Assembly (NCBI RefSeq): GCF_050402865.1
Contig: NZ_BAABMF010000015.1
Span: 1-64,000 of the forward strand
DNA: 64,000 nt
DNA from: Clostridium_AF sediminicola
GTDB lineage: Bacteria > Bacillota > Clostridia > Clostridiales > Clostridiaceae
Direction of reading: 5' to 3'
Below, piece after piece: positions 16,894 to 25,894 of this stretch. Within the stretch, counting starts at the first letter, position 1. Every line of letters begins with the position of its first letter. The notes under the pieces are model-generated. The model was not told the DNA's origin, did no database searches, and was given only the letters and a program-made list of their open reading frames with translations. Both the position numbers and the translations under genes were made by a program.

Positions 16894-18102
16894 GTGCAAA
16901 GAATTTTTTATGAGAATCCATATGAAAAAGAATTCACCGCTGAAATTATAAATGTAATAGAGAAGAATAATGAGTACCATGTTGAACTGGATAAAACTAA
17001 TTTTTATCCAGGTAATTCAGATGGACACAATGATACTGGATATATAGATAATACTGAAGTTTTAAAGGTATATGAAAAGGATGATATAATTTATCATGTA
17101 GTTAAAACAAAGCCAATTAAAATTCACAGAGTTAAGTGCAGTATAAAATGGGAAAAAAGATATGAGTATATGCAGAAACATCTTGGGTGGCACTTGCTTT
17201 CAGCTTCATTGTTAGATTTATTTAATTTAAAAGCAAGTGAGGACCCAGAAAGAAATAAGTATAACTATATGGATATTGATAAAACTGTTGATGAAATACA
17301 AATTAGAAAAGCAGAAAAGATGGTAAATGAAATAATTAGTAATAATATTAGTATTGAAGTAACTTATCCTACTAAGAAAGAACTAAAAAAATTATCTTTA
17401 CAAAGGGTAACTCAAAAGAAAAATAAACAAATTCGAGTAGCTAAAGTAGGTGATATTGCAGCCATTCCAAGTGAAGGGATTTTTCCTAATTCTACAATTG
17501 AGATACAGATGTTAAAAGTAACTAGGTGGGAAAAGCAAGGAAAAGGCACTAGAATTCATTTCATTTGCGGTGTTTCAGCAGTTTCCGATTATTTCGTGAA
17601 ATCTGAAGTAATTGACAAAATCACAACTGCTTTTAAGTGCAATGAAAGTGAAATATTAATGAAAGTAGAATCACTTTCGGATAAAATAAAAAATACTAGT
17701 TCTGAAAATGTGTCTTTAAAAGCAAAAGTTGCAGAGTTTGAAATACAAAATATGTTGAACGAGTGTGAAACGGTAAATAATATTAAGATTTTAAGGAACA
17801 TATATGATAATGAAGATTTAAAATATGTAAGTCTCATAGCTAAGAAACTAGTAGCTTTTCCAAAGGTTATTGTTTTATTTGCTATAAAGTCTAAAGACAG
17901 AGCAAATATCCTATTTATGTGTTCAAAGGATGTAAAATTTATAAGCATGAATGATCTTTTAAAGGATGCAATAACCTTAATTGATGGAAAAGGTGGAGGA
18001 AGCAATCTTTCTGCACAGGGTGGAGGTAAAAATAATAATAATTTAGATTCAACTTTAGATTATGCTTATAATAAGGTTAAAAGTGCAGGCATGTTGATTT
18101 AA
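16894..18102 (+). CDS. AlaX-like alanyl-tRNA editing domain protein with DHHA1 domain, zinc site altered
   Basis: The 402-residue protein follows the AlaX-L/AlaRS editing layout: an N-terminal beta-barrel (to about 90), the editing core (about 90-215) and a C-terminal DHHA1-type domain with FICGVSAVSDYF and a Gly-rich end (QGGGKNNNNL). The normal role is hydrolysis of mischarged Ser/Gly-tRNA(Ala). The first zinc pair HxxxH is present (KHLGWHLLSA, H96 and H100). The second, CGGTH, is replaced by SEGIF (residues 193-197), so Cys and His are both gone. The GGQP-type loop reads GNSDGHNDTG. Catalysis as in normal AlaX is therefore doubtful. The start is GTG with GGGAG upstream. Confidence 0.8.
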   Translation: MQRIFYENPYEKEFTAEIINVIEKNNEYHVELDKTNFYPGNSDGHNDTGYIDNTEVLKVYEKDDIIYHVVKTKPIKIHRVKCSIKWEKRYEYMQKHLGWHLLSASLLDLFNLKASEDPERNKYNYMDIDKTVDEIQIRKAEKMVNEIISNNISIEVTYPTKKELKKLSLQRVTQKKNKQIRVAKVGDIAAIPSEGIFPNSTIEIQMLKVTRWEKQGKGTRIHFICGVSAVSDYFVKSEVIDKITTAFKCNESEILMKVESLSDKIKNTSSENVSLKAKVAEFEIQNMLNECETVNNIKILRNIYDNEDLKYVSLIAKKLVAFPKVIVLFAIKSKDRANILFMCSKDVKFISMNDLLKDAITLIDGKGGGSNLSAQGGGKNNNNLDSTLDYAYNKVKSAGMLI

Positions 18103-18151
18103 TCTATCATTTTATCCCATTAGAGTTTTTTCTTATAATAATAAAATTGTT

Positions 18152-18184
18152 CTTTAGCTTAAATAATTTTTATTTAAGCTAAAG
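18152..18184 (-). terminator. Hairpin between convergent AlaX-like and exporter genes
   Basis: Perfect 14-bp stem CTTTAGCTTAAATA / reverse complement with a 5-nt loop. Downstream on the minus strand is AACAATTTTATT, moderately T-rich; on the plus strand A-rich. It best serves the minus-strand exporter gene, possibly both. Confidence 0.6.
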
Positions 18185-18204
18185 AAAATACTAGAGCATA
18201 ATGA

Positions 18205-19095
18205 TTAAATGCTATTTTCTACAGATGTTTTACTAAATAATACTTTCAAATCTACTTCAGTTATTATCATTCCAGTTAGAATTAATAAGGCACCCAACAT
18301 TCCTTTGCTACTTAACAGTTCCCCTAAAACAATGTAACCAAATACTGCAGCAAATACAGGTTCAGCTGTATATATTAATGCTGCATGTGTAGGGCTTGTA
18401 AATTTTAGGGCTACACTCTGAACAATAAAAGCTCCAGAAGTACAAACTACACTTAATATTATTATATTAATCCATACACCATTGCTGGTTGGTATTACTG
18501 GACTTTCAAATGCTAAAGATGTTATTAAACTTAATACTGCACATACACCTATTTGAACAACGGCAAGTGCAACAGACTCAGATTTTGTAGTATATTTACT
18601 CACAAGCAATACATGAATAGCGCATGTTATAGCGCATATAAAAGTAAGTATATCACCATTATTTATTGAAGCTACATTTTTATTTAGAGTTAGCAAACCT
18701 AATCCAATAAATGCTATGAAAACACTAAAGATTATTTTTTTGTCAGGAATTTTTTTCATAAGTATTGTTACAAATACAGGAACTAATATTACACTAAAAC
18801 CTGTTATAAAAGCCGATTTTGAAGCTGTAGTATAATTTAGTCCTAAAGTTTGTAATGCAAAGGTAGCATATAGAGCAACACCTAGAATTATTCCATACTT
18901 TAATGTTTTTTTGTCTACATTAATCATTTTTTTAAAGAAAATAATAGATGACAAAATAAATGCTAGAAAAAATCTAATAGTTAAAAAATTAAATGTAGCT
19001 AATTCAGATAAAGAGTCTTTTGTTAGTAAGAAAGAAGCTCCCCATCCTATAGTTAATAATATTAATGATATGTCAGCTTTTAGATGTTTTGACAT
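18205..19095 (-). CDS. EamA/DMT-family drug/metabolite transporter
   Basis: The 296-residue protein has ten predicted membrane helices arranged as two EamA repeats. The first runs from about residue 8 to 135 (ADISLILLTIGWGASFLLTKDSL, then GFSVILVPVFVTILM). The second runs from about 145 to 280 (ALIYTAEPVFAAVFGYIVLGE, the family signature with P and E). It is probably an inner-membrane exporter of small metabolites; the substrate is unknown. GAGGAGGG precedes the ATG on the minus strand. The PucR-type regulator gene lies just upstream in the same direction, 137 bases away. Confidence 0.88.
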   Translation of the reverse strand: MSKHLKADISLILLTIGWGASFLLTKDSLSELATFNFLTIRFFLAFILSSIIFFKKMINVDKKTLKYGIILGVALYATFALQTLGLNYTTASKSAFITGFSVILVPVFVTILMKKIPDKKIIFSVFIAFIGLGLLTLNKNVASINNGDILTFICAITCAIHVLLVSKYTTKSESVALAVVQIGVCAVLSLITSLAFESPVIPTSNGVWINIIILSVVCTSGAFIVQSVALKFTSPTHAALIYTAEPVFAAVFGYIVLGELLSSKGMLGALLILTGMIITEVDLKVLFSKTSVENSI

Positions 19096-19232
19096 ACAAA
19101 CCCTCCTCGTAAAAGATAAAGATATTAAAATAATAATATGTAAAATTATTTATCTAATATATATATTATCTTATTTATTAACAATATAGTTTTGTAAGAT
19201 TTCAAATTTTAAGAGGGTTTCGTTTGTGAATT

Positions 19233-20387
19233 TTACAAAGATATACTTATTAAATTATATATTTTGATTGCTATGCTTAATTCCTCATAAAAATCATTAA
19301 TATTAGTATTCTTATTAAGAATTTTATGTATTTTATCAATTCTATATCTTATTGTATTGTTATGTTGAAATAAATCTATTGAAGTAGCTTTTATATCGCC
19401 TTTATTTTCTATATACTTTATTGCAGTTTTTAGTAGTTGAGTATCATTTTTTTTATCATAAATTAATAAAGGTAATATCATTTCATCATGATATTTTTTT
19501 ACCCAAATATTATCAATAAGTGGTATCAATATTTTATTAGTTCCAATTTTATTAAAAAATGAAATGTTTTTTTTGTAAGCGAGTGAATGTTTATAGGCAT
19601 GCAGACTTTCATTGATAGAAAAATTTAAATGGTCTAAATTTTCATATAAGCTACTTACTCCAATAATATATTCTAAAGAATTAAAACCTAAAATTTCTAA
19701 TATATTTAGGATGATTTTTTCTACTTCTGTATTATTTATATTATCATAGGTAGTAATAATTAAATATCCATCGTTATAAGGAATAATCTTGTCCAATTGA
19801 CTTAAAGATTTTTGCTTTTCTATGGAGGCATATTTTTCTTCAAAACTTATTTTTTTGTTTTTTCTTTCACAAAATATTACTATGTTTTTTTCACTAAAAT
19901 TTCTATTTATTTCGTATGCAATTTTTTTTATAATTACATTGTTTAAATTTTTATATAAAATATTATCCACTTTCAATGCTAAAGATTGAATATCATTTTT
20001 ATCTTCAATAGCATTTGTAACACATGTTATTAGGTCTTCAAAATATATATTTCCAAATATAAATATAGGAAAAGATTTACTATTAGCTAACGCAATGACT
20101 TCTTTAGGTAGGTCATGGAAATAGATATTTTTTATTGCAAGGCCACTGGCATTTACTTCAATTAATTTTTCAACATATTCATATAACTTTTCTATTTCAT
20201 CCTTTATAAGAAGTAATGTACTTATAATAAACTCGCCTTCAGCAAAACTTTTTTCAATCATTTCTATAGTTTCATGATCTAAAATTCCTACATGATTAAC
20301 TGTATTGTTTAAACCTTTAGTGCCTGATATTAATTTGAAATTCTTAAAAGTTTCCAATTGTAATAATTCATTTATACTTATTGACAT
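19233..20387 (-). CDS. PucR-family transcriptional regulator
   Basis: The 384-residue protein has an N-terminal PucR ligand domain (about 1-125; VNHVGILDHETIEMIEKSF and GEFIISTLLL) and a C-terminal HTH_30 domain (DLFQHNNTIRYRIDKIHKIL), the standard ending of PucR/CdaR-type regulators. A GGDEF-like middle domain typical of the family lies between. Such proteins respond to purines, sugar acids or amino acids. Gene order suggests control of the EamA exporter (same strand) or of the divergent hydrogenase region, but no binding site was recognised. Start has TAGGGGGAT upstream. Confidence 0.85.
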   Translation of the reverse strand: MSISINELLQLETFKNFKLISGTKGLNNTVNHVGILDHETIEMIEKSFAEGEFIISTLLLIKDEIEKLYEYVEKLIEVNASGLAIKNIYFHDLPKEVIALANSKSFPIFIFGNIYFEDLITCVTNAIEDKNDIQSLALKVDNILYKNLNNVIIKKIAYEINRNFSEKNIVIFCERKNKKISFEEKYASIEKQKSLSQLDKIIPYNDGYLIITTYDNINNTEVEKIILNILEILGFNSLEYIIGVSSLYENLDHLNFSINESLHAYKHSLAYKKNISFFNKIGTNKILIPLIDNIWVKKYHDEMILPLLIYDKKNDTQLLKTAIKYIENKGDIKATSIDLFQHNNTIRYRIDKIHKILNKNTNINDFYEELSIAIKIYNLISISL

Positions 20388-20530
20388 TATAAATCCCCCT
20401 AGAACTCTATAATATCATAAAATTTTATATAACTATAAATTTTCGAAACTGGGTTTGGGTAAAATAGAATCATGGGAAGGATTGGAAGATTGATTTAAAG
20501 ATAATAATTAGCATTAAAAATAAAAACTGA

Positions 20531-20707
20531 CTAAGTTAGATATGAGTGTATTGTTTTATTTTTTTTATGTATTCTTTCGTAATATGTAAGAATAAGCTCG
20601 TCCAATTCTTGGCTTAATTTAATTACTTCCATATCGTTTAGTTGATAGTTAAGGTTTTCTATTAGGTTATTCAATTTCTTTTTTGTTGTTTCGATATCAT
20701 TAAACAT
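20531..20707 (-). CDS. Spo0E-like aspartyl-phosphate phosphatase (58 residues)
   Basis: The 58-residue product contains the Spo0E signature IKLSQELDELILTYYE (SQELD), which binds the response regulator Spo0A~P. The family removes phosphate from Spo0A and so delays sporulation. The protein is short and helical, as usual for the family (50-85 residues). A GGGTG site lies about 13 bases upstream of the ATG. It is a single gene on the minus strand, between the PucR regulator and the hydrogenase. Confidence 0.85.
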   Translation of the reverse strand: MFNDIETTKKKLNNLIENLNYQLNDMEVIKLSQELDELILTYYERIHKKNKTIHSYLT

Positions 20708-21116
20708 TACTTTAAAAACACCCTTTTCAATATATTTTTAATAGAAAAACAGGCAATTTATAGAGTTTATAAATTTACCTTAATGTATATATTAATACAA
20801 CTTTTTACAGTATAACTTAATAAGTATAAAAAAGCAATATATTGAAAACGTAAACACGAAAAATATATAAAATAAATTATCAAAATAGTTTGCCTGCTTG
20901 TAAGTTTAAGAAATGCAATAGTGCTTACTTGTTTGCAAAATTGCATCAAAAGGACGTGTTTTTGTAGATTGTTTAACAAAAGGCTTGAATATTTCAAGAG
21001 TATAACTTGGTATAAAAATTGCTATATATGGTAACGTATACTTTCTTCTAGATTAAGAGTAATTTAGAAGAATTTATTATTTTAACTATGAATATCATAG
21101 AAGTGAGGTTGGTAAA
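20708..21116 (+). other. 409-base intergenic region between Spo0E and hydrogenase genes
   Basis: Very AT-rich, with no convincing reading frame. The word GCTTGTAAGT recurs as GCTTACTTGT. It ends in a good GTGAGGTTGG ribosome-binding site for the hydrogenase. A regulatory leader is likely because the hydrogenase gene is divergent from Spo0E, but no clear promoter pair or riboswitch was found. Confidence 0.5.
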
Positions 21117-24100
21117 ATGATTAAGTACACTGTAAATGGGAGAAGTTTTCAAGCTCCACAAGGTATAACAATAATGGAAGCACTTTTAAGTGAAAATATT
21201 GAAATACCTAGACTTTGCTATGATCCAAGACTACATGACCCAAATAGATCTTGCGGTTTATGCATTGTTAAATTAGAGAAAGAAGGCAAGATAGTTCGTT
21301 CTTGTGATACACCTTTAAGAGAAGGTATGGTAATAACTACAAACAGCAAAAGACTAAGAGAATATAGAAAAGTTAGAATGGAACAGCTCCTTTCTGATCA
21401 TAATGCTGATTGTGTAGCTCCGTGTCAAAGTACATGCCCTGCAGGTATTGATATCCAAGGTTATTTAAAACATACAGCGAATGGTAACTTTTCAGCAGCA
21501 CTAAAATTGATAAAAGAAAATAATCCATTTCCACTAATATGTGGTCGTGTTTGTCCACATCCTTGTGAGGCACAATGTCGTAGAAACTTAGTTGATGATG
21601 CTGTGAATATTAATGGAGTTAAAAGATTTGTTGCTGACTATGATCTTTATTCAGAGGAATCATATATACCCAAAGTAGCTGAATCTACTGGTAAAAAGAT
21701 TGCTATAGTTGGAGGGGGACCGTCAGGTTTATCTGCTGCATATTACTCAGCTATTAAAGGACATGAAGTTACTGTCTTTGAGAAACGAGCTAAAATGGGT
21801 GGTATGACGAGATATGGTATTCCAGATTATAGACTTCCACAAGATGTTTTAGATAAAGAGATAGAATTTATAGAAAAATTGGGAGTAACATTATTAAACA
21901 ATAAAGCACTTGGTATTAATATAAGACTTGAAAACTTGCAAAAAGAATTTGATGCAGTTTATCTGGCAGTTGGTTCTTGGCAAGCATCATCTATGAGAGT
22001 AGAAGGAGAGCAACTTCCAGGTGTTTGGAAAGGTATAGAGTACCTTGAGCAAATAGCTAAGGGTAAAAATATTAATTTAGGTGATAATGTTATTGTTGTT
22101 GGTGGTGGAAATACTGCAGTAGACTGTGCACGTACTGCACTTAGAAAAGGTGCTGGTAAAGTTTCCATAGTATATAGAAGATCACAAGCAGAAATGCCAG
22201 CAGAATCTTACGAGATTGAAGAAGCAATCAAAGAAGGAATCAATATGGTTCTTTTAACTGCACCTGTAGGATTTGAATCAGATGATTGTGGCAAATTAAC
22301 TGGTATAAAATGTTCTAAAATGGAACTAGGAGAAGCGGATTTATCAGGAAGAAGAAGGGCTGTTTTAGTAGAAGGTAGTGAACATATTATTGAAGCTACT
22401 GCAGTAATAGGTGCAATTGGACAGAAAACAGATACAGCTTATCTATGGAATGATTTGCCTCTTAAACTAAACAAATGGGGTGATATAGAAGTTAACGGTA
22501 AAACTATGGAAACTTCTGAAGAAAAAATATTTGCTGGAGGAGACTGTGTTACTGGACCAGCCACAGTAGTACAAGCAGTAGCAGCAGGAAAGCAAGCTGC
22601 TGAATCTATGGCTCAGTATTTGATTTGTGGTTATGCTCCAGAACAAAAGGAAGATTATTCTTGCAGTAGAGGTACTTTTGAAGATTTACCTAGATATGAA
22701 TTTGCTAACTTACCTAAATTGGGTAGAGCTAGTAGCGAAGAAATTCCAGTAGATAAAGCAATTTCAGGATTTGATGAAGTAGCATTTAGTATTACAGCTG
22801 AAGAAGCAATGGAAGAAGCAAAAAGATGTTTAGAATGTGGATGTAATGAAAGACATGATTGTCAGCTTAGAAAAGAAGCAACTATGCTGGAAGTATCCCA
22901 TGATAAAGAATATTTAATAGCTAGAAGATACCCTATTACAGAGGATCATCCTTTCATAGTAAGGGATACAAGCAAATGTATTTCATGTGGAAAATGTGTT
23001 GCTGCATGTAATGAAATTGAAGGACCAGGAGTATTGGGATTCTATTTAAAACAGGGAAAACTTTGTGTAGGTACAAAAAGCGGGAAACCATTATCAGATA
23101 CGGCGTGTGTATCTTGTGGTCAATGTGTAGTAGCTTGCCCTTGTGGAGCTTTAGATTATAAAAGAGCAAGTTATAGAGTATTCAAAGAATTAAATAAAAA
23201 AGAAAAGAAAACTGTTGCATTTGTTGCTCCAGCAGTTCGTTCATTGATATGTTCTCATTATGGATTAGAGCCAAAAGATGCATCACCATTTATTGCAGGG
23301 ATGCTTAAAAAGTTAGGTTTTGATAAAGTTTTTGATTTTACTTTTGCAGCAGACCTTACTATAGTAGAGGAAACAACAGAATTCTTAGGAAGATTGCAAG
23401 GCGGAGTTCTACCACAATTTACTTCATGCTGTCCTGGATGGGTAAATTTTGTAGAAAAGCGCTATCCAGAATTGATTCCTAATCTGTCAAGTTGTAAATC
23501 ACCTCAACAAATGATGGGAGCTACTGTTAAAAATCATTTACCTTTATGGCTGAATGATGGAACTACTAAAGAAGATATCTTTGTTGTATCGGTAGTACCA
23601 TGTATGTCTAAAAAAGGTGAAGCGGCTAGAGAAGAATTTGAAGTGAATGGAATTAAGGATGTTGACGAAGTTCTTACATCTGTAGAACTTATTGAAATGA
23701 TGGAACAAAATCATTATGACGCTTCTGATGTTGAAAAAATGGATTTTGATAAACCGTACGAACAAGTATCAGGAGCTGGAATTTTATTTGGTGCATCAGG
23801 TGGAGTTGCTGAAGCTGCACTAAGAATGGCTGCTTCAAAACTACGCTCAGAAGGTGAAGAAAGTAAGTTAGAATTTAATGAAGTTAGAGGGCTTGAAGGT
23901 ATCAAAACAGTGTCTGTAGAATTAGATGGAAAAGTATTTAAAGTAGCAGTTGTAAGTGGACTAAAAAATGCAGAACCAATAATAAATAATATTATTAGAG
24001 GCGGTAGGTCAGAATATGATTTAATTGAAATAATGGCATGTCCAGGAGGATGTGTTTCAGGAGCAGGTCATCCAGTACCAAAGACTCAAGGAGTTATAGC

Positions 24101-24542
24101 AGAAAGACAAAATGTATTGGTGGAAATTGATAAGAATAGTAAAGTTAGACGTAGTGAAGAGAATCCTGATATTCTAAGACTTTATGATGATTTCTATGGA
24201 GATGCAAACTCAAAGAGAGCACATGAATTACTGCATACACACTATACAAATAGAATGACTGACTTATGTAGTAAAAATATTGATTATGCTGAATCAGTAT
24301 GGGCTACTAAAACAATAGAAGTATGTGTAGATAAAAACTGCTATGAAAAAGGTTCACATGATTTAATAGAAAAAATAAATGAAAAGATAAAAAAATTAAA
24401 ACTTGAGAATCACTTTAGAGTGAAACCTGTAATACTTACTGGACATTCTAAAACAGAAGGTATATTTGTATCTGTAGATGGTAAAAAAGTTAACTATAAA
24501 GAAATTGAAGATATTGAAAGTTGGCTTTTAAAAGAAAGTTAA
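21117..24542 (+). CDS. [FeFe] hydrogenase fused to a GltD-like NAD(P)/FAD oxidoreductase module
   Basis: The 1141-residue protein holds, in order: a plant-type 2Fe-2S domain (1-78, C-x11-C-x2-C); a His/Cys-rich domain (HNADC...PC...CP, about 95-180); a GltD-like FAD/NAD(P) module with GGGPSG near 200 and GGGNTA near 327; two 4Fe-4S clusters (CISCGKC near 621, CVSCGQC near 665); and the H-cluster domain with TSCCPGW (769), PCMSKKGEA (828) and EIMACPGGCVSGAG (971). The small-subunit motif FYGDANSKRAHELLHTHY and a C-terminal 2Fe-2S thioredoxin-like domain (CVDKNC near 1069) finish it. All H-cluster cysteines are present. It should catalyse NAD(P)H- and/or ferredoxin-linked H2 turnover. It has its own start, no partner subunit beside it, and a terminator. 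Confidence 0.93.
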   Translation: MIKYTVNGRSFQAPQGITIMEALLSENIEIPRLCYDPRLHDPNRSCGLCIVKLEKEGKIVRSCDTPLREGMVITTNSKRLREYRKVRMEQLLSDHNADCVAPCQSTCPAGIDIQGYLKHTANGNFSAALKLIKENNPFPLICGRVCPHPCEAQCRRNLVDDAVNINGVKRFVADYDLYSEESYIPKVAESTGKKIAIVGGGPSGLSAAYYSAIKGHEVTVFEKRAKMGGMTRYGIPDYRLPQDVLDKEIEFIEKLGVTLLNNKALGINIRLENLQKEFDAVYLAVGSWQASSMRVEGEQLPGVWKGIEYLEQIAKGKNINLGDNVIVVGGGNTAVDCARTALRKGAGKVSIVYRRSQAEMPAESYEIEEAIKEGINMVLLTAPVGFESDDCGKLTGIKCSKMELGEADLSGRRRAVLVEGSEHIIEATAVIGAIGQKTDTAYLWNDLPLKLNKWGDIEVNGKTMETSEEKIFAGGDCVTGPATVVQAVAAGKQAAESMAQYLICGYAPEQKEDYSCSRGTFEDLPRYEFANLPKLGRASSEEIPVDKAISGFDEVAFSITAEEAMEEAKRCLECGCNERHDCQLRKEATMLEVSHDKEYLIARRYPITEDHPFIVRDTSKCISCGKCVAACNEIEGPGVLGFYLKQGKLCVGTKSGKPLSDTACVSCGQCVVACPCGALDYKRASYRVFKELNKKEKKTVAFVAPAVRSLICSHYGLEPKDASPFIAGMLKKLGFDKVFDFTFAADLTIVEETTEFLGRLQGGVLPQFTSCCPGWVNFVEKRYPELIPNLSSCKSPQQMMGATVKNHLPLWLNDGTTKEDIFVVSVVPCMSKKGEAAREEFEVNGIKDVDEVLTSVELIEMMEQNHYDASDVEKMDFDKPYEQVSGAGILFGASGGVAEAALRMAASKLRSEGEESKLEFNEVRGLEGIKTVSVELDGKVFKVAVVSGLKNAEPIINNIIRGGRSEYDLIEIMACPGGCVSGAGHPVPKTQGVIAERQNVLVEIDKNSKVRRSEENPDILRLYDDFYGDANSKRAHELLHTHYTNRMTDLCSKNIDYAESVWATKTIEVCVDKNCYEKGSHDLIEKINEKIKKLKLENHFRVKPVILTGHSKTEGIFVSVDGKKVNYKEIEDIESWLLKES

Positions 24543-24543
24543 A

Positions 24544-24570
24544 AAAGGGGCTGTTTCGTACAGTCCCTTT
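24544..24570 (-). terminator. Bidirectional terminator between hydrogenase and Cys-rich genes
   Basis: AAAGGGGCTGT (24544-24554) pairs with ACAGTCCCTTT (24560-24570) through one G-U. On the minus strand it is followed by a T6 run, on the plus strand by TTTATAATT. It ends both converging transcripts. Confidence 0.8.
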
Positions 24571-24574
24571 ATAA

Positions 24575-25048
24575 TTAACAGTAACACTTATCATCTTTAC
24601 ATGGAGAAGTGTAGTTAGCAACAACATAAGCAGTTAAATTAAGTGGATCACATGCATTTGTTTTAGGAAGAATAAATGATACTTTACGTCTTAGTGTACC
24701 ACAATATTTATCACAGCAAGAACAGCAATCTTTATGAAGTATTGTAGTGAAAGTTTTAAAATCAACTATTTTTCCACAATGATCACACAGCAAAACACTA
24801 ATAGAAACTTCTTTGTTAAAACAAACATTATTTAAAGTAACTCTTACTTTTAATAATCTGCTTGTACATTTATTCAAGTTAATTGGTCTTGTATTAACAG
24901 TTTTACAAAATTCACAAGGACAATAACAAATTTTTTTTGAAGTCATGCAATCTGACCTTTTGTTGTAGTCACAGGAGTTATCACAATCACACTTTTTACC
25001 AAAGAAAGAATTATACAAAAAGTTTTCGTTATTAAATTTATCTATCAT
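24575..25048 (-). CDS. Cysteine-rich protein of unknown function (possible spore-surface protein)
   Basis: The 157-residue protein contains about 21 cysteines. They are grouped as CDCDNSC, CYCPCEFC, LLCDHCG and CCSCCDKYC, so many could bind metal or cross-link. There is no signal peptide and the N-terminus is hydrophilic (MIDKFNNENFLYNS). I do not recognise a characterised family. Cys-rich proteins of this size are common in Clostridium spore coats, but that is inference from composition. The gene has a strong AGGAGAG site and ends in the shared terminator with the hydrogenase. Confidence 0.75.
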   Translation of the reverse strand: MIDKFNNENFLYNSFFGKKCDCDNSCDYNKRSDCMTSKKICYCPCEFCKTVNTRPINLNKCTSRLLKVRVTLNNVCFNKEVSISVLLCDHCGKIVDFKTFTTILHKDCCSCCDKYCGTLRRKVSFILPKTNACDPLNLTAYVVANYTSPCKDDKCYC

Positions 25049-25119
25049 ATGCTCTCTCCTTTTTTATAATATAGGATTTATTATGAAGTTTTATGAAAAT
25101 ACTTCATAAGTACACGATT

Positions 25120-25497
25120 TTACTTCCATTCGTTTTCAAAATATTCATCTTCACAAATCAGTTTCGAATCAATACAATCTTCATAGTCCATGATATATTT
25201 TTTATTAATAGGAGTTACATTATTTTGATTGATATCATATTCGATGTCTAAATCATTAGTTTCATTTATCTCACAGTCAATATCATGAAAATCAATATTA
25301 TTATCGTATTCAATATCAAAAGATTGATTTGAGTTTGTATCAAGAGAAGCATTAGTATTTTCATATAATTGTGTTTTGTTTTTGATATTAGTTAGTGAAT
25401 CAGATTGAATAGTGTAATTTTTATCTTTATTAGTACAGTTATTAATGTAGTTAAAACTGTTATTTTTCACAAAGTACAAAATGGTCAGAGTGAACAC
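25120..25497 (-). CDS. Hypothetical acidic Asn/Asp-rich protein, uncertain gene
   Basis: A 125-residue open frame on the minus strand. It is very acidic and Asn-rich, with the words FDIEYDNNIDF, DIDCEINETNDLDIEYDIN and EDCIDSKLICED, which suggest a low-complexity repeat of about 12 residues. The only in-frame start (GTG) has no ribosome-binding site and no family is recognised. It may be a decayed gene or chance frame in AT-rich DNA. It lies 71 bases upstream of the Cys-rich gene on the same strand. Confidence 0.3.
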   Translation of the reverse strand: MFTLTILYFVKNNSFNYINNCTNKDKNYTIQSDSLTNIKNKTQLYENTNASLDTNSNQSFDIEYDNNIDFHDIDCEINETNDLDIEYDINQNNVTPINKKYIMDYEDCIDSKLICEDEYFENEWK

Positions 25498-25894
25498 TTT
25501 GTCAAAATGTTTTAGCTACATAAAGAACTTTTAAGTGAATATCTCCATAAATAGCTAGTTTTTTTCTTAGACGTTTCTAAAATATTATTTAAAATACTGA
25601 TTTATATATAGACAAACTAGCTTAACATCAAATTTATATAAATTTCAAATCAACTAAAGAATGAGATTATATAGATTTAATTTACATAGAATTTATCTCT
25701 ATATAAGTATTTTATGATTTAATTTATTACTATGTTACATATAGTAGCCATTTATGAATAAAAAATTTAGAAACAGATATAAAAATATTACTAAGTAAAG
25801 AAAGATTAATAATTCTAATACATTTCATTGTTAATATAAATATGGTATTATTAAAGTTAGAATAATGGGAAAAATTCTAGAAATGGGGGTACAT
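25498..25894 (+). other. 397-base AT-rich intergenic region
   Basis: No open frame with coding character, no hairpin with a T tract and no clear riboswitch. It holds the divergent upstream region of the acidic ORF (minus) and the PilZ glycosyltransferase gene (plus). Confidence 0.5.

Noticed and set aside
20767..20997. 76-residue minus-strand frame upstream of the hydrogenase
   Set aside because: Unusual composition, no RBS, and no support from its context.
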